Positions 1 to 10,225 of a stretch of DNA of 64,000 nucleotides are shown here, one piece after another. The position numbers and the translations under genes were made by a program. Position 1 is the first letter of the stretch; each line of letters starts with the position of its first letter. Source of the stretch: Nansenia antarctica (Eukaryota; Chordata; Actinopteri; Argentiniformes; Microstomatidae); NCBI GenBank assembly GCA_963989245.1, contig OZ022349.1, forward strand, positions 25,063,651-25,127,650, read 5' to 3'. The notes under the pieces are model-generated. The model was not told the origin of the DNA, made no database searches, and was given only the letters and a program-made list of their open reading frames with translations.

Positions 1-10
1 GCGGGCTTAC

Positions 11-349
11 CAGGTGGTCTTCTCCTTGGAGTAGCGGATGCCGGGGACCTTTCCCACGCGCCGGACCACCATCCTGAGGCGGTTGTTGCCTGTCAGGACC
101 TTCACAGCGCTGCTCATAGTGATGCTCTCCAGACTAACGCCGTTCACCTCCACCAGCTTATCCCCCACACACAGGCCTGCCTGTTCTGTAGACATACACA
201 CACACACACACGCACATGCACACGCACACACACACACACGCACACGCACACGCACAGGCACAGGCACACGCACACGCACACGCGCACACACTCACACACA
301 CACACATGCACACAGACACACACACACACGCGCATGCGCATGCACGCAC

Positions 350-398
<49 letters not shown>

Positions 399-1712
399 TG
401 CACACATGCACACACGCACAAACACACAGACACACGTATTTATAGATACACACACTATGGGCATTAATATGGAGTTGGTCCCACCTTTGCTGCTATGACA
501 GCTGACCTCTCTTCTGGGAAGACTTTCTACTGGATTTTAGAACATGGTTGCGGGGGATTTGCTCCCATTCAGCCACAAGAGCATTTAATGAGGTCGGGCA
601 CTGATGTTGGGCGTTCCAATTCATCCCACAGATGTTGGATGGGGTTGAGGTCAGAGCTCTGTGTGCAGGCCAGTCAAGTTCTCCCAGACCAAACTCAGCA
701 AACCATGTCATTATGGACCTCACTTTGTGTATGGGGGCATTGTCATGCTGAAACTGGAAAGGGCCTTCCCCAAACTGTTGCCACAAAGTTGGAAGCACAC
801 ACTTGTCTAGAATCTCATTGTATGCTGTGTATATGGGTACACATATAGGGTACTATGTGGTATTCAGGTGTATATGGGGTAGACAGGTATACAGGTGTAT
901 ATGGGGTATTATGTGGTATACAGGTGTATATGGGGTACTATGTGGTATACAGGTAGGTAGTAGGTAGGGGTAGTATTGGTACCTGCAGAGCTGTGGTCCT
1001 CCACCTTGCTAACGAACACGCTGAGTCCGTGCTCCGAGCCTCCTCGCACGCTGAAGCCCAGCCGCCCGTCCACACTCTTGTCCACTGTGATCGTGTGCAT
1101 GTCCTCGCTCTCCTCTCCACCTGCAACACACACGGGTACACAAATATCAACATTCACACTCACCAGACACTTTATTAGGAACACTGTACTAATGCTGTAC
1201 TGCGTTCTCTAAATAGCCCCGATTCTTTGTGGCATTGATTCCACAAGATGTTGGAAACATTCCTTTGAGATTGTGGTCCATGTGTACATGACTAAATCAT
1301 GCAATTCCCTGCCGATTTTTCAGATGCGGTTTCAAGCTGTGAATCTCCCGTTCTGCCACATCTCAAAGGTGTTCTGTTGGATTCCGATCCGGTGACTGGG
1401 AAGGCCACTGAAGAACACTGACTCATTGTCATTGTCATCAGTCGTCAGTTTGAGATGACTTTTGCTTTGTGACATGGTGCATTATCATGCTGGAAGCAGC
1501 CATTAGCAGATGGTACATTGTGGCCATGAAGGGAAGCACATGGTCAGCAACAATACTCTAATAGGCTGTGGCATTCAAGAGATGATTGGTTGATATTAAC
1601 GGAGCCAAAGTGTGCCAAGAAAACATTCCCCACACCTTTATACCACCTGAGGTGTTCCTAATAAAGTGTTTGTGAGTGTATGTGTGCCATTTAGCTGACG
1701 CTTTTTGTGTGT

Positions 1713-1752
<40 letters not shown>

Positions 1753-1801
1753 ATGCGCGTATGTGTGCGTGTATGTGTGTGTGTGTGTGTATGTGTGTAC
1801 A

Positions 1802-1845
<44 letters not shown>

Positions 1846-1907
1846 CTGTCCTGTGTGGTACCAGCCGGCGGCCTCCTCACCGTCCACAGCGCGCGCGCGT
1901 GTGTGTG

Positions 1908-1940
<33 letters not shown>

Positions 1941-1965
1941 ATGCGTGTATGTGTGTGTATATATG

Positions 1966-2043
<78 letters not shown>

Positions 2044-2122
2044 TGTGTGTGTGTGTGTGTGTGGGTGTGTGTGTGTGTGTGCGCATGCATGTATGTGTGT
2101 GTATGTGTATGTGTGTACAGTA

Positions 2123-2162
<40 letters not shown>

Positions 2163-2200
2163 CGCGCACGTGCGTATGTGTGTGTGTATGTGTGTGTGTA

Positions 2201-2284
<84 letters not shown>

Positions 2285-2454
2285 GTACCGTCCACAGGGG
2301 AGTTGATGAGGATGACGCGGCCCATGGGAGAGCAGGATCGTATTCCCCCCCGCCTGCGCTGCTCCTTCTTCCTGAGGAGGTGGCGCGTAGCCGCGTGTGA
2401 CCCCTGGGTCCCGGGGGTCGTCTCCCTACGGGAGGGGTCTGACGAGTGAGCCAT
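11..2454 (-). CDS. pdzd7: PDZD7, first three coding exons (partial gene)
   Basis: Minus-strand gene that continues past the left edge. Coding exons read 2289-2454 (ATG at 2452-2454, 55 codons plus one base), 983-1120 (46 codons) and 11-185, joined in matching phases with GT/AG borders. The first exon encodes a leader with ATRHLLRK and SPMGRVILINSP, which I recognise as the PDZD7 amino terminus. The second and third encode the first PDZ domain: LGFSVRGGSEHG is the carboxylate-binding loop, followed by GLCVGDKLVEVNG and VPGIRYSKEKTTW. PDZD7 is a PDZ scaffold that organises the Usher type 2 complex (ADGRV1, usherin, whirlin) at hair-cell ankle links and photoreceptors. The close paralogue whirlin fits the leader and the KEKTTW end less well. 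All visible splice sites are canonical and no disruption is seen. The donor of exon 1 runs into an (AC)n tract, and the acceptor of exon 3 is preceded by (TG)n, both on the sense strand. The 5' UTR and promoter are not resolved. Confidence 0.88.
190..440. repeat. (CA)n/(TG)n microsatellite in PDZD7 intron 2
   Basis: About 250 bp of interrupted CA repeat with CG-, GCA- and CAGG-containing variants. Read on the gene's strand it is a (TG)n tract ending only a few bases before the acceptor at 186-187. The 94-135 residue reading frames across it are repeat artefacts. Confidence 0.95.
470..800 (-). mobile_element. Tc1-like transposase relic
   Basis: On the minus strand the translation contains QHDNAPIHK and, after a frame change, the remains of LNPIQHLWDELE. 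These are the second Asp and the final catalytic region of Tc1/mariner transposases. Frames shift between the two blocks, so it is a dead internal fragment. It lies in PDZD7 intron 2. Confidence 0.75.
838..962. repeat. short tandem repeat, roughly 29 bp unit
   Basis: Four imperfect repeats of a unit containing GGTACTATGTGGTATACAGG, just downstream of PDZD7 exon 2 in intron 2. No coding potential. Confidence 0.75.
1158..1678. mobile_element. non-autonomous DNA transposon with terminal inverted repeats
   Basis: The left end reads CACTTTATTAGGAACAC and the right end GTGTTCCTAATAAAGTGT. The inverted repeat extends through CACTCAC on both sides to about 27 bp. The interior resembles the reverse complement of a vertebrate Tc1-type element with long internal deletions and has no open frame. 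It sits in PDZD7 intron 1. Confidence 0.7.
1705..2286. repeat. (TG)n microsatellite in PDZD7 intron 1
   Basis: About 580 bp of TG repeat with TATATG and GCATGCG variants. It is broken by a unique island of about 55 bp at 1842-1896. The island contains GTGGACGGT on the minus strand, echoing the end of the adjacent exon, and may be an old duplicate of that border. The array begins directly after the exon-1 donor on the gene strand. Confidence 0.95.
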
Positions 2455-2551
2455 GGCCAGAGGAGGGGTCCCCTTTCACACACACTCTCCCAGGGGCTCA
2501 GTGCTGCGTGGAGGCGCCTGGAAGGACAGAGCAGGGGGGGGAGGACGTTTC

Positions 2552-3297
2552 AAACGGAAGCCCAACTGTCATTCTCCTTCTATCATTCTCCCCCTGGCCT
2601 GAGCTAGATTACTCTTCCTGCTACGACTGGTGAATTGATGATGAGTCACTTGCTTCCTCAAATGTATCGATTGTAAGTCGCTTTGGAATTAGGCGTCTGC
2701 TAAATGCCCGAAATGTAAAAAACGGAAGCCCAACTGTCATTTCAAAACGGAAGCCCAACTTTTGTTTTAGGGATCCACATCCTAGAAGGTCTACAACCCC
2801 TAGGTTTGAATGAGGATTTGGTGTGTTGTGCTATGAATAGATGACTTTATTTCAATATGTTCTTTGCTATATGATGCCTACTGCCTGATGTGTGCATGTT
2901 GTAGTATTTCTCTATTGTTTTTTGTTCTGCTATGTGTATATATTTGATGTGTTTTGGTGTTTCCTCTCTCATGAACACTTGTGTATGTGTTTATTGTAGT
3001 CCACTAAACCTAGGACTACAATTCCTAGCCACTAGGTGAAATATTTTGACACAGGTATGGGCATTGGCTAATCAAGTGATGTTGTTTGAACCCTTTATAC
3101 CACTGCATTCACTTGTCTGCTTTATGCCTGAAGAAGGTCTATGACTGAAAGCTCGCGCAATAAACAATGTTTTTTCGCACAGATTTGAGTGTGTGGATGG
3201 GGCTTTCTTGCACTCTATTTGACACTCTTCAGCTCCAGTCTGATCAGGGATCAGCGGTGGTATTTTCACTATTTTAAACGGAAGCCCAACTGTCATT
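2552..3297. mobile_element. two interspersed repeats sharing one target duplication
   Basis: The string AAACGGAAGCCCAACTGTCA occurs at 2552, 2720 and 3276, and a shortened copy ends at 2760. Segment 2574-2719 ends in GTCGCTTTGGAATTAGGCGTCTG-type sequence, a common teleost SINE/LINE tail. Segment 2761-3275 holds a different repeat. The pattern is that of two successive retroelement insertions at one site. No gene is seen here. Confidence 0.6.
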
Positions 3298-3349
3298 AAC
3301 TGGAGGAGGATGGTTTATCCAAGATGAATGAGTGCAACAATGGTCATGT

Positions 3350-3525
3350 TTTCCACATTTGTGTATATAATGTTTCAGATGTCTGTTTTATTCTATTATT
3401 CTATTGTCACTTTATTTTGTTGTTGTTGTTGTTGTTGTTGTTTGTGAGCTGCTGTAACGTCTTAATTTACCCTCTGGGGATCAATAAAGTACATATCTAC
3501 CTATCTATCTATCTATCTATCTACG

Positions 3526-3567
<42 letters not shown>

Positions 3568-3750
3568 CCTACCTACCTACCTATCTATCTACCTATTTTA
3601 TCTATCTATCTATCTATCTATCTAATTGTAGAATATCAGAATATCTAATTGTAGAATATCAGAATATCTAATTGTAGAATATCAGAATATCTAATTGTAG
3701 AATATCAGAATATCTAATTGTAGAATATCAGAATATCTAATTGTAGAATG
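3350..3750 (+). repeat. LINE-type 3' tail, (ATCT)n and a 23 bp tandem repeat
   Basis: A retroelement 3' end (GGGGATCAATAAAG at about 3476) runs into (TATC)n at 3495-3625. About five to six copies of a 23 bp unit, TAATTGTAGAATATCAGAAT plus 3 bases, follow at 3622-3748. A (TTG)n run lies at 3417-3441. From 3750 to 4150 I see nothing recognisable. Confidence 0.75.
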
Positions 3751-4169
3751 TCATTGTGGTTTGGAAGGCAGTGACTCACCTGAGCAGGTTGGTTTGGGAT
3801 GACATGATGCCTCCTTGGAGTCAATCTCTGGTCCATTCCTGTCCATGGTGCATCTCCTCACCCACCTGACAGCAGGAGGGCAGACACACCAAACACATCC
3901 AACATGAACCCAGCACCACTCACCAGAGTAGTGAATGGATGGATAGATATGGATGGATAGATAGAATGGATGCATCGCTGGACTAAACCTGCATTTGACT
4001 TGCTACTGCAACCTACATGAATGACATCTTGGCTATATTGATGACTTGATATTGGACATTACAGATGCAAATACACAAGCGAGTGTTCCACAAGGTGATG
4101 GATCTATATATTTGTATATATTGTATTTGTATATGTATGTACTTATAGCTAGTCATTCTTATATTATTC

Positions 4170-4261
4170 AGTTATTTTGTTAAAGCACTTTGAGCTGCAA
4201 CGTTTGCAGGAAAAGTCCTATACAAATAAAGGTTATGATTCTGATTCTGATTCTGATTCTG

Positions 4262-4294
<33 letters not shown>

Positions 4295-4320
4295 CGGTAT
4301 TTGGGGGGGGGGGGGGGTAG
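4170..4320 (+). repeat. retroelement 3' tail with (GATTCT)n, (ATT)n and poly-G
   Basis: AAAGCACTTTGAGCTGCAAC followed by CAAATAAAGG and then GATTCT and ATT repeats is a retroelement terminus. The reverse complement of the same terminus occurs at 10235-10300 and 13955-13985. A G run follows at 4304-4316. From 4320 to 5187 I see no gene or recognisable element. Confidence 0.65.
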
Positions 4321-5187
4321 GTTTTCCACCACAACCTGACCCATATGCAATCAGGATGTCTCCTGCATTCGTCGATGCCATGGACACCTCAGACACCTCA
4401 GACTAAACTTGACCCAGTATGTGATAAGCGCGTCACGGAGGATTTCCCCCTTCAGGACCACGGCCAGCGACGGTGACTGACAGGAGCGTCGCTGCCTAAA
4501 CGAGACGCGCATCTTAAGTAACCTTTCCAATAAAATTAAATTACCGTCAGCCTTCAATCAATCAAGTGTATCTAAGGCAGACTGAAGTCAATAGCACATG
4601 TTTACTTTCGGCTATCATTTGATCAGAGGTAACGCGGACGGTACCTGCGCAGTTAGACCCGAATGTGTGTTCGCAACAGGTGTATTACCTACATTATTAA
4701 CATCTCCCTATGATCAAATATAACCATCAAAAACGAAATCCAAAGTAAATATTGTAAAAATAGCCCGTCTAGAGTTGAAAGAGACAAAGTGTGGTGTGGG
4801 CTATATATATCTATATTTAAAATTATATATATTCCCCTGCAGGAAAGGTATGAAAATAAGGCGGACTAGTGAAAGTATCTACTATACTATACTATAATTC
4901 GCGGAGAAAACTCGACGTTAGAACATCTGATCTGTAGTGTAAGTAGAAGATAAAGCAAGTTAGAATGTTTGATAGCATTACCTTTGTCCATGTTGCGTGT
5001 TGAATGACCTACCTCACCTGGGACATCACTGTCACTACACAGACCAAGTCCCGCCCTCACATGCAAGGGGATTGGCTGCCTTAATTTTGATTGCTAAAAC
5101 GAACGTCTTTCCCTTTGGCTGTTAGATGTGCCAATCGTCCCTCTAAGTGTAACGGTCCTGTGAATGTTATTTTACCATGATACTAGG

Positions 5188-6040
5188 CAGGGCCGGCCCT
5201 AGGACTTTTGTGGCCCTAAGCAAGATGTGCTACCCCCCAAGTTTTTGCTTGACGGGTGTTTAATCGACCGGGGGGGTGGGGGGCTGGATGAACATACATA
5301 ACATTTGAGAAGTTAAATAACTATAAAAGTCATTTTCAACTATAAAAGCCACAAACTTGCACATAACAAGGTCTATAACTAAAGACAATGAACACCAATA
5401 AAAACAAAAATATTTTGACAAATAAATGGCGATGAACAACCAATGAGTCCATGAGTGCAAAATATTCCAAATAAATAAAGTGAACACTACAAAATTGTTA
5501 ACTATGTTAACAACAAAACAACAGGCTACTGTAGAAACTATAGCTATCCATCCTTTCACCACAAAACGTTTTGTGTGGCCCCCTCTAGTGGTTGTGGCCC
5601 TAAGCGACCGCATAGTCTGTTTATGCCTTGGGCCGGTGCAGGTACACGATGTGTGTGGGGTGTTCTGGGTCCTGCCATTACAGACGACGTATCACAGTAT
5701 GATTGGCTGTGATGACGTAACACATTATGATTGGCTGCAGAGCCGTAAACGGAAGCCATCTAGCTTACAGAAGCGGGCTAGTTTGCTAATGTCGTTAGGG
5801 TTAGTGTTATGGTCAGGGTTATGATTATGATTATGGTTAGGGTTAGAGTTAGGGTGGAGTTGACATTGTTTGCTAACGTTAGCAAACTAGCCCGCTCCTG
5901 TAACCCAGATGGCTTCCGTTTACGGCTCTGCAGCCAATCATAATGTGTTACGTCATCACAGCCAATCATACTGTGATACGTCATCTGTAATGGCAGGACC
6001 CAGAACTCCCCACACACATCGTCCACCTACACCGGCCCTG
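5188..6040. mobile_element. non-autonomous hAT element with inverted-repeat arms
   Basis: It begins CAGGGCCGGCCCT and ends ACCGGCCCTG, and is flanked by a perfect 8 bp target duplication ATACTAGG (5180-5187 and 6041-6048). Eight-base duplications and CAGGG termini are typical of hAT transposons. The right half holds two arms of about 170 bp (about 5629-5795 and 5870-6040) that are reverse complements, around a spacer with TTAGGG-like repeats. No transposase is present. Confidence 0.9.
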
Positions 6041-6264
6041 ATACTAGGGTACCGTACCCTCAAGTGTGACTCCTTGATACAGTTAAAGTGACATGAATTT
6101 TTGGATTATATGACAAAAAAACTGATGCTTTTTACACAATAAAACATTACAGTGGCAGCTGTTGGTTAGCAATGGTTTAAGTTTATTGTCATTGAGTGCA
6201 ACATACGGAAGGTATCAGTTAGCTTGTCAAGGACAGTATGAGCTGGATTGAGTGGAGGGACTGA

Positions 6265-6330
6265 GTGTAAAATCATCAAGCCTGTCTCCTCTGTAAAGTT
6301 AAAGACACAGACCATCATTAACACACTCAC
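6265..6330 (-). promoter_or_regulatory. SECIS-like element of selenoprotein U1 copy A
   Basis: On the minus strand, about 340 bases after the stop codon, ATGA (6315-6318) is followed by a stem GTCTGTGTC, an apical loop with TTTAAC, the partner strand GAGACAGGC, and TTGATGA (6272-6278). This is the order of a eukaryotic SECIS: ATGA, helix, apical AA, helix, TGAT. SECIS hairpins recruit SECISBP2 and the Sec-tRNA elongation factor to recode UGA. A matching hairpin lies at the same place in copy B. The outer stem was not folded computationally. Confidence 0.75.
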
Positions 6331-6390
6331 CCAACCCACCACCACCAATACTGCAGACCACCATTAACACACTCACCCAACCCACCTACA
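6311..6390. repeat. short direct duplication next to the SECIS
   Basis: CATTAACACACTCACCCAAC is present at about 6316 and again at about 6361. The sequence upstream of the SECIS was therefore duplicated locally in the 3' UTR of copy A. Confidence 0.8.
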
Positions 6391-6654
6391 CAGCAGTAAA
6401 CAGTAACACAGACTAAAAACTGGCTTGTGAAAAGCACCCTTATTGAAATGTAACAGTGTTGTTTTCTACGCATAAGAAGCACCTCATGTTATCTTCAGTG
6501 CATTGCTGAAAATACATTTAATACATAAACCTATAAAACTATCAAAGTTTCATATGTTAGTAAAAAAAATAATAAAGTGCCCAGTGCATTATATCATACT
6601 GAATACATCCTTCTGAACACTTAACGGCCACCCTTCCTGTTACATGTTTGACAT

Positions 6655-8480
6655 CTATCTCCCTTTCTGGATCTTCTTCACAGCTTCCAACACTGAAGGA
6701 AGGTCAGCTTTGTCTCCAAACTCCTTCTCCCTGTGCTCCAGAAGAACGCCCTGAGGAATAAAACATCACAAAACCAATTCAATTTGGTGGCTGTGTCTCA
6801 GGAGGTAGAGCCGGCGTCTTATGATCGCAAGGCTGGCAGAACGGTGGTTCAAGCCCCAGCTGGCCACATGTCGAAGTGTCCTTGGGCAAGATACTTAACC
6901 CCAAAATTGCTCCCAATGAGCGGGCCGGCGCCTTGCATGGTAGCTTGTCGCCATTGGTGTGTGAATGGGTGTGTGAATGGGTGAATGAGAGGCCATTGTA
7001 AAGTGCTTTGGAATAAGGCGCTATATAAGTCAGTCCATTTACCAATTCACTGAAAACAACACAACGTGTACTGTGATAAGGAACAGTTAATAACGCTTTG
7101 ACTAAGGGTGTGCGATCGTGTAAATTCGCTCCGAGAGCACCGGAGCGCACACTAGGTTCAACGTCATACAGGGACCGAGTCATTTGATTGGACAAGAGGC
7201 ATTCTATGAGTGCTGATCAGATTTCCAGAGCGAATTTCCCAACGCAGCCTAAACCACAGAAGACAATCCTGCACGCTCTCCTCCTGCAGACGATCCCTCA
7301 AAACCCACCTTTTAAAACTCGCTGTTAATCTTTAACCATTGCGTGACGTTAGAATTATAAGGTTCTATCTCCATTTCTGGTCAAAATTTAGTTTTTTACA
7401 TAATCTGATCCATTAGGTGTTTATTAATGCCTGTGTGGTGTTATTTTTTAAATGTTTAAATGTTTTAGTTAGTAATTAATAAAATACAAAGGTTCCACCT
7501 CACAAAACATAATGGAATGTAAAAACTTTGATGCTCAATATCTCTGAACTACACTAAACGGAGATAGAACCTTATAATTTGTATTGTTGTTTTTTACAGA
7601 CTGTGCTTTCGTTTGACTTTTAATTCATCTCTCTGTTCTTGTTCTCTTCATGAAATGTACTGTAGTGGATTTAAGTAACTGAGAACGGTATTTTACTAAA
7701 TAAATGCACTGGGGATCTTATACTGTATGCACTCACTGCAATGAAAGTCGCTTTGGATAAAAGTGTCAGCTAAATGGCGTATATTATTATCATTATTATT
7801 ATTATTGTCTTAATAATCTCACATCAAAGGAGACACATTTCTGTCAAATAACATTGATATTGGAGGTGTGTCAGTTATTGCAAGGTTTTCTGTTCGAGTT
7901 GGACAGGACAGGTGACTTACCTGTTTCTCTGCTCCAATCACATACACCCCCCCCAGGATGAAGCCCTCCCCCTTCTTGTTGCCCTCGTAGCCCTTGTTCC
8001 GAGCCCGCAGGAGGTTCTTCCATACCCCCAGCCGGGCCAGCCCCAGACCCAGACCCATCCTCCTGGGCTTGGGTCCATAGAAATGTTGCTGCAAACACAA
8101 TGTAACACAATGTTATCTTACAACCAATACAGTAGCAGTCAAAGGTTTGGACACACTTCCCCATTCGATTGAAGCCTTACTTTGCGCTGAAATTCAGCCC
8201 AAAAAAAAAAAGATTTGGAAAACTGACACTGGCTGTATGTTACTGAGAGAACCGCTACACCTTTTCATCCAGAAAGATCTCTCCATTGAAGTAGGGTCTG
8301 AAGCTCTGGACCTCTGAGCCAACGTCCTCCTTGACCACGGCGTACAGAGGGACCCCCAGCTCCTCCAGCTGGGGCTGCAGAGAGGACAGCTCAGAGGCCT
8401 CCTGGAGGAGAGAACACACACACACACACACACACAGTTAACAAACACAAACACACACACACACACACAGTTAACAAACA

Positions 8481-8515
<35 letters not shown>

Positions 8516-8689
8516 AACAAACACAAACACACACACAGCTCAGAGGCCTCCTGGAGGAGAGAACACACACACACACACACACACACAGTTAAACACACAC
8601 ACAGTTAACAAACACACACACAGCTCAGAGGCCTCCTGGACACACACTTCTACACACTTCAGACATACTTAACACACACCTGCACAGGC

Positions 8690-8726
<37 letters not shown>

Positions 8727-10149
8727 CCCACACCCACACAACCTCTCTGCACAGGGATCATCCAGGACGCCTCACAGCCATGACGACGGCCCCGGTCCGC
8801 TCCCACAGACTCCGCGCTTTAATGGTCCTTCCATCTGCAGACACAAACCCAAACCTCTTTAATGGTCCTCACATCTGCAGACACAAACCCAAACCTCTTT
8901 AATGGTCCTCACATCTGCAGACACAAACCCAAACCTCTTTAATGGTCCTTCCATCTGCAGACACAAACCCAAACCTCTTTAATGGTCCTCACATCTGCAG
9001 ACACAAACCCAAACCTCTTTAATGGTCCTTCCATCTGCAGACACAAACCCAAACCTCTTTAATGGTCCTCACATCTGCAGACACAAACCCAAACCTCTTT
9101 AATGGTCCTCACATCTGCAGACACAAACCCAAACCTCTTTAATGGTCCTTCCATCTGCAGACACAAACCCAAACCTCTTTAATGGTCCTCACATCTGCAG
9201 ACACAAACCCAAACCTCTTTAATGGTCCTCACATCTGCAGACACAAACCCAAACCTCTTTAATGGTCCTCACATCTGCAGACACAAACCCAAACCTCTTT
9301 AATGGTCCTCACATCTGCAGACACAAACCCAAACCTCTTTAATGGTCCTCACATCTGCAGACACAAACCCAAACCTCTTTAATGGTCCTCACATCTGCAG
9401 ACACAAACCCAAACCTCTGTAATGGTCCTTCCATCTGCAGACACAAACCCAAACCTCTTTAATGGTCCTTCCATCTGCAGACACAAACCCAAACCTCTTT
9501 AATGGTCCTCACATCTGCAGACACAAACCCAAACCTCTTTAATGGTCCTTCCATCTGCAGACACAAACCCAAACCTCTTTAATGGTCCTTCCATCTGCAG
9601 ACACAAACCCAAACCTCTTTAACCTCTTTAAACAATTTCTGCTTATATAGTGCTGTTTACTATATTGTTGTTTTTTTATGATATTGCTGTCTATGTCTTT
9701 ATGTCCTATGCACCAACCACACCAAGTCAATTTCCTGTATGTGCGAATATAATATTCTAGATGTATTCTACGAATTCTGATTCTGACGTGCAGCTCCAGT
9801 ACTGTTCGTTGAAGTATCATGAAACAGTGAGTCTCTTACAGCAACATCTACAGTACACTGAGCCTAGTACTGAGTACCTTTCCTATCAGAGCTACCACCG
9901 TTACTTAATCTCTAACACTCATCCTTTGGCTAGGGACGGTGTGCAAGATTAGCTACAGTCAGTTAAGCCTGTTGTTGTTTTGGGATGTGTTCTGGTCTCA
10001 CCATCTCCTGTTGTGGTTGTGAGGTCAGTGTTGTCCAGGTGATGCAGGGTGGCCTGGGCTGCCTTGGACAGGAAGAGATCAGTGTTGGCCAGGAAGAGGC
10101 AAGCCACCGCTGCCACCATGGCAGCCAGACCCACAGCCCACAGTCCCAT
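6655..10149 (-). CDS. selenou1: selenoprotein U1 / peroxiredoxin-like 2A, copy A
   Basis: Five coding exons on the minus strand: 10002-10149, 8743-8834, 8261-8401, 7921-8088 and 6655-6750 (TAG at 6655-6657). Phases match and give about 214 residues, near the 229 usual for PRXL2A. Recognised blocks are LANTDLFLSK after an N-terminal hydrophobic helix, ARSLWERTGAVVMAVRRPG, LGVPLYAVVKE, FNGEIFLDEK, HFYGPKPRRM, GEGFILGGVYVIG and GVLLEHREKEFGDK. The redox site reads RRPG-U-SLCRE: the first Cys of CxxC is TGA at 8758-8760, as in fish selenoprotein U. The family is thioredoxin-fold and redox-active, and PRXL2A is linked to antioxidant defence. The start is the ATG before GLWAVG; the exon opens with an acceptor at 10185, so an upstream 5' exon is likely but not found. 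The rest of intron 1, 9621-10001, holds nothing recognisable. Confidence 0.85.
6782..7040 (+). mobile_element. tRNA-derived SINE in intron 4 of copy A
   Basis: The tRNA-like head includes TCAGGAGGTAGAGCCGGCG (A box) and GGTTCAAGCCCC (B box). It is followed by the GTGTCCTTGGGCAAGATAC core and a tail ending GCTATATAAG. A 9 bp duplication ACCAATTCA flanks it (6773-6781, 7041-7049). It landed about 30 bp upstream of the last exon. Related copies lie at 30175-30455 and 62222-62492. Confidence 0.85.
7095..7255. mobile_element. decayed palindromic MITE
   Basis: Inverted ends contain AATTCGCTCCGAGAGC and CAGAGCGAATT with GCGCACACTAGG inside. It matches the better preserved copy at 61121-61260. It lies in intron 4 of copy A; from 7255 to 7730 I see only AT-rich sequence without features, and a SINE/LINE tail (GTCGCTTTGGATAAAAGTG) at 7745-7810. 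Confidence 0.6.
8402..8742. repeat. CA-rich tandem repeats with copies of the exon 3 border
   Basis: (CA)n is interspersed with CAGTTAACAAACACAAACAC units. Within it, pieces of the exon 3 start and acceptor (CAGCTCAGAGGCCTCCTGGA) recur at about 8537 and 8621. On the gene strand this is a (TG)n tract with decoy acceptors directly upstream of exon 3. The same organisation is present in copy B. Confidence 0.85.
8743..8834 (-). CDS. selenou1: Sec-containing exon of selenoprotein U1 copy A
   Basis: This exon carries the in-frame TGA (8758-8760) between CGT-CCT-GGA and TCC-CTG-TGC, giving U-x-x-C. The acceptor AG is at 8835-8836 and the donor GT at 8741-8742. Its first 14 bases are the end of a 40 bp minisatellite unit, so the exon start is part of a tandem array. 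Read without recoding, the protein would end at about residue 71. Confidence 0.85.
8821..9620. repeat. 40 bp minisatellite containing a 3' splice site, 20 units
   Basis: Exactly twenty units of 40 bp, starting at 8821 and every 40 bases. Each has AATGGTCCT(T/C), (C/A)CATCTGCAG, ACACAAACCC and AAACCTCTTT. Two variants differ at two adjoining sites (CTTCC in eight units, CTCAC in twelve). On the gene strand every unit reads pyrimidine/TG-rich sequence, then CTGCAG, then the first bases of the Sec exon. The unit nearest the exon provides its real acceptor; the others lie in intron 1. Confidence 0.95.
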
Positions 10150-10225
10150 AGACTGGAGCTCCCCCTCCAGGAGAGAGGACAACACTGCAGGAGGAACAGA
10201 GACATTCATATTGAATGAGCCAACA

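Noticed and set aside
38..464. Long open frames (up to 135 codons) across the CA repeat, and similar ones at 1558-2483, 30592-31019, 59888-60257 and 61632-62179
   Set aside because: They translate dinucleotide repeats (His-Thr or Cys-Val runs) and are not genes; only the PDZD7 exon parts at their edges are real.
1842..1896. Extra PDZD7 exon in the TG repeat island
   Set aside because: Exon 1 joins the exon at 983-1120 in phase and aligns with the remembered PDZD7 sequence without a gap, so no additional exon is needed.
5820..5855. Interstitial telomere repeat
   Set aside because: Only a few degenerate TTAGGG words, lying in the spacer of a hAT element.
6787..6860. A tRNA gene (A and B box-like sequences), also at 30390-30450, 32150-32212 and 62225-62285
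   Set aside because: The sequences do not fold as tRNAs over the full length and are followed by SINE cores and tails with target duplications.
8758..8760. TGA in the selenoprotein U1 exon as a nonsense mutation or pseudogene sign
   Set aside because: The same TGA is at the same site in both paralogues, it matches the Sec position known for fish selenoprotein U, downstream exons are intact, and SECIS-like hairpins follow.
8821..9620. CRISPR-like array (regular 40 bp period)
   Set aside because: There are no unique spacers; units are adjacent and identical apart from two variants, in vertebrate intronic DNA. It is a minisatellite.
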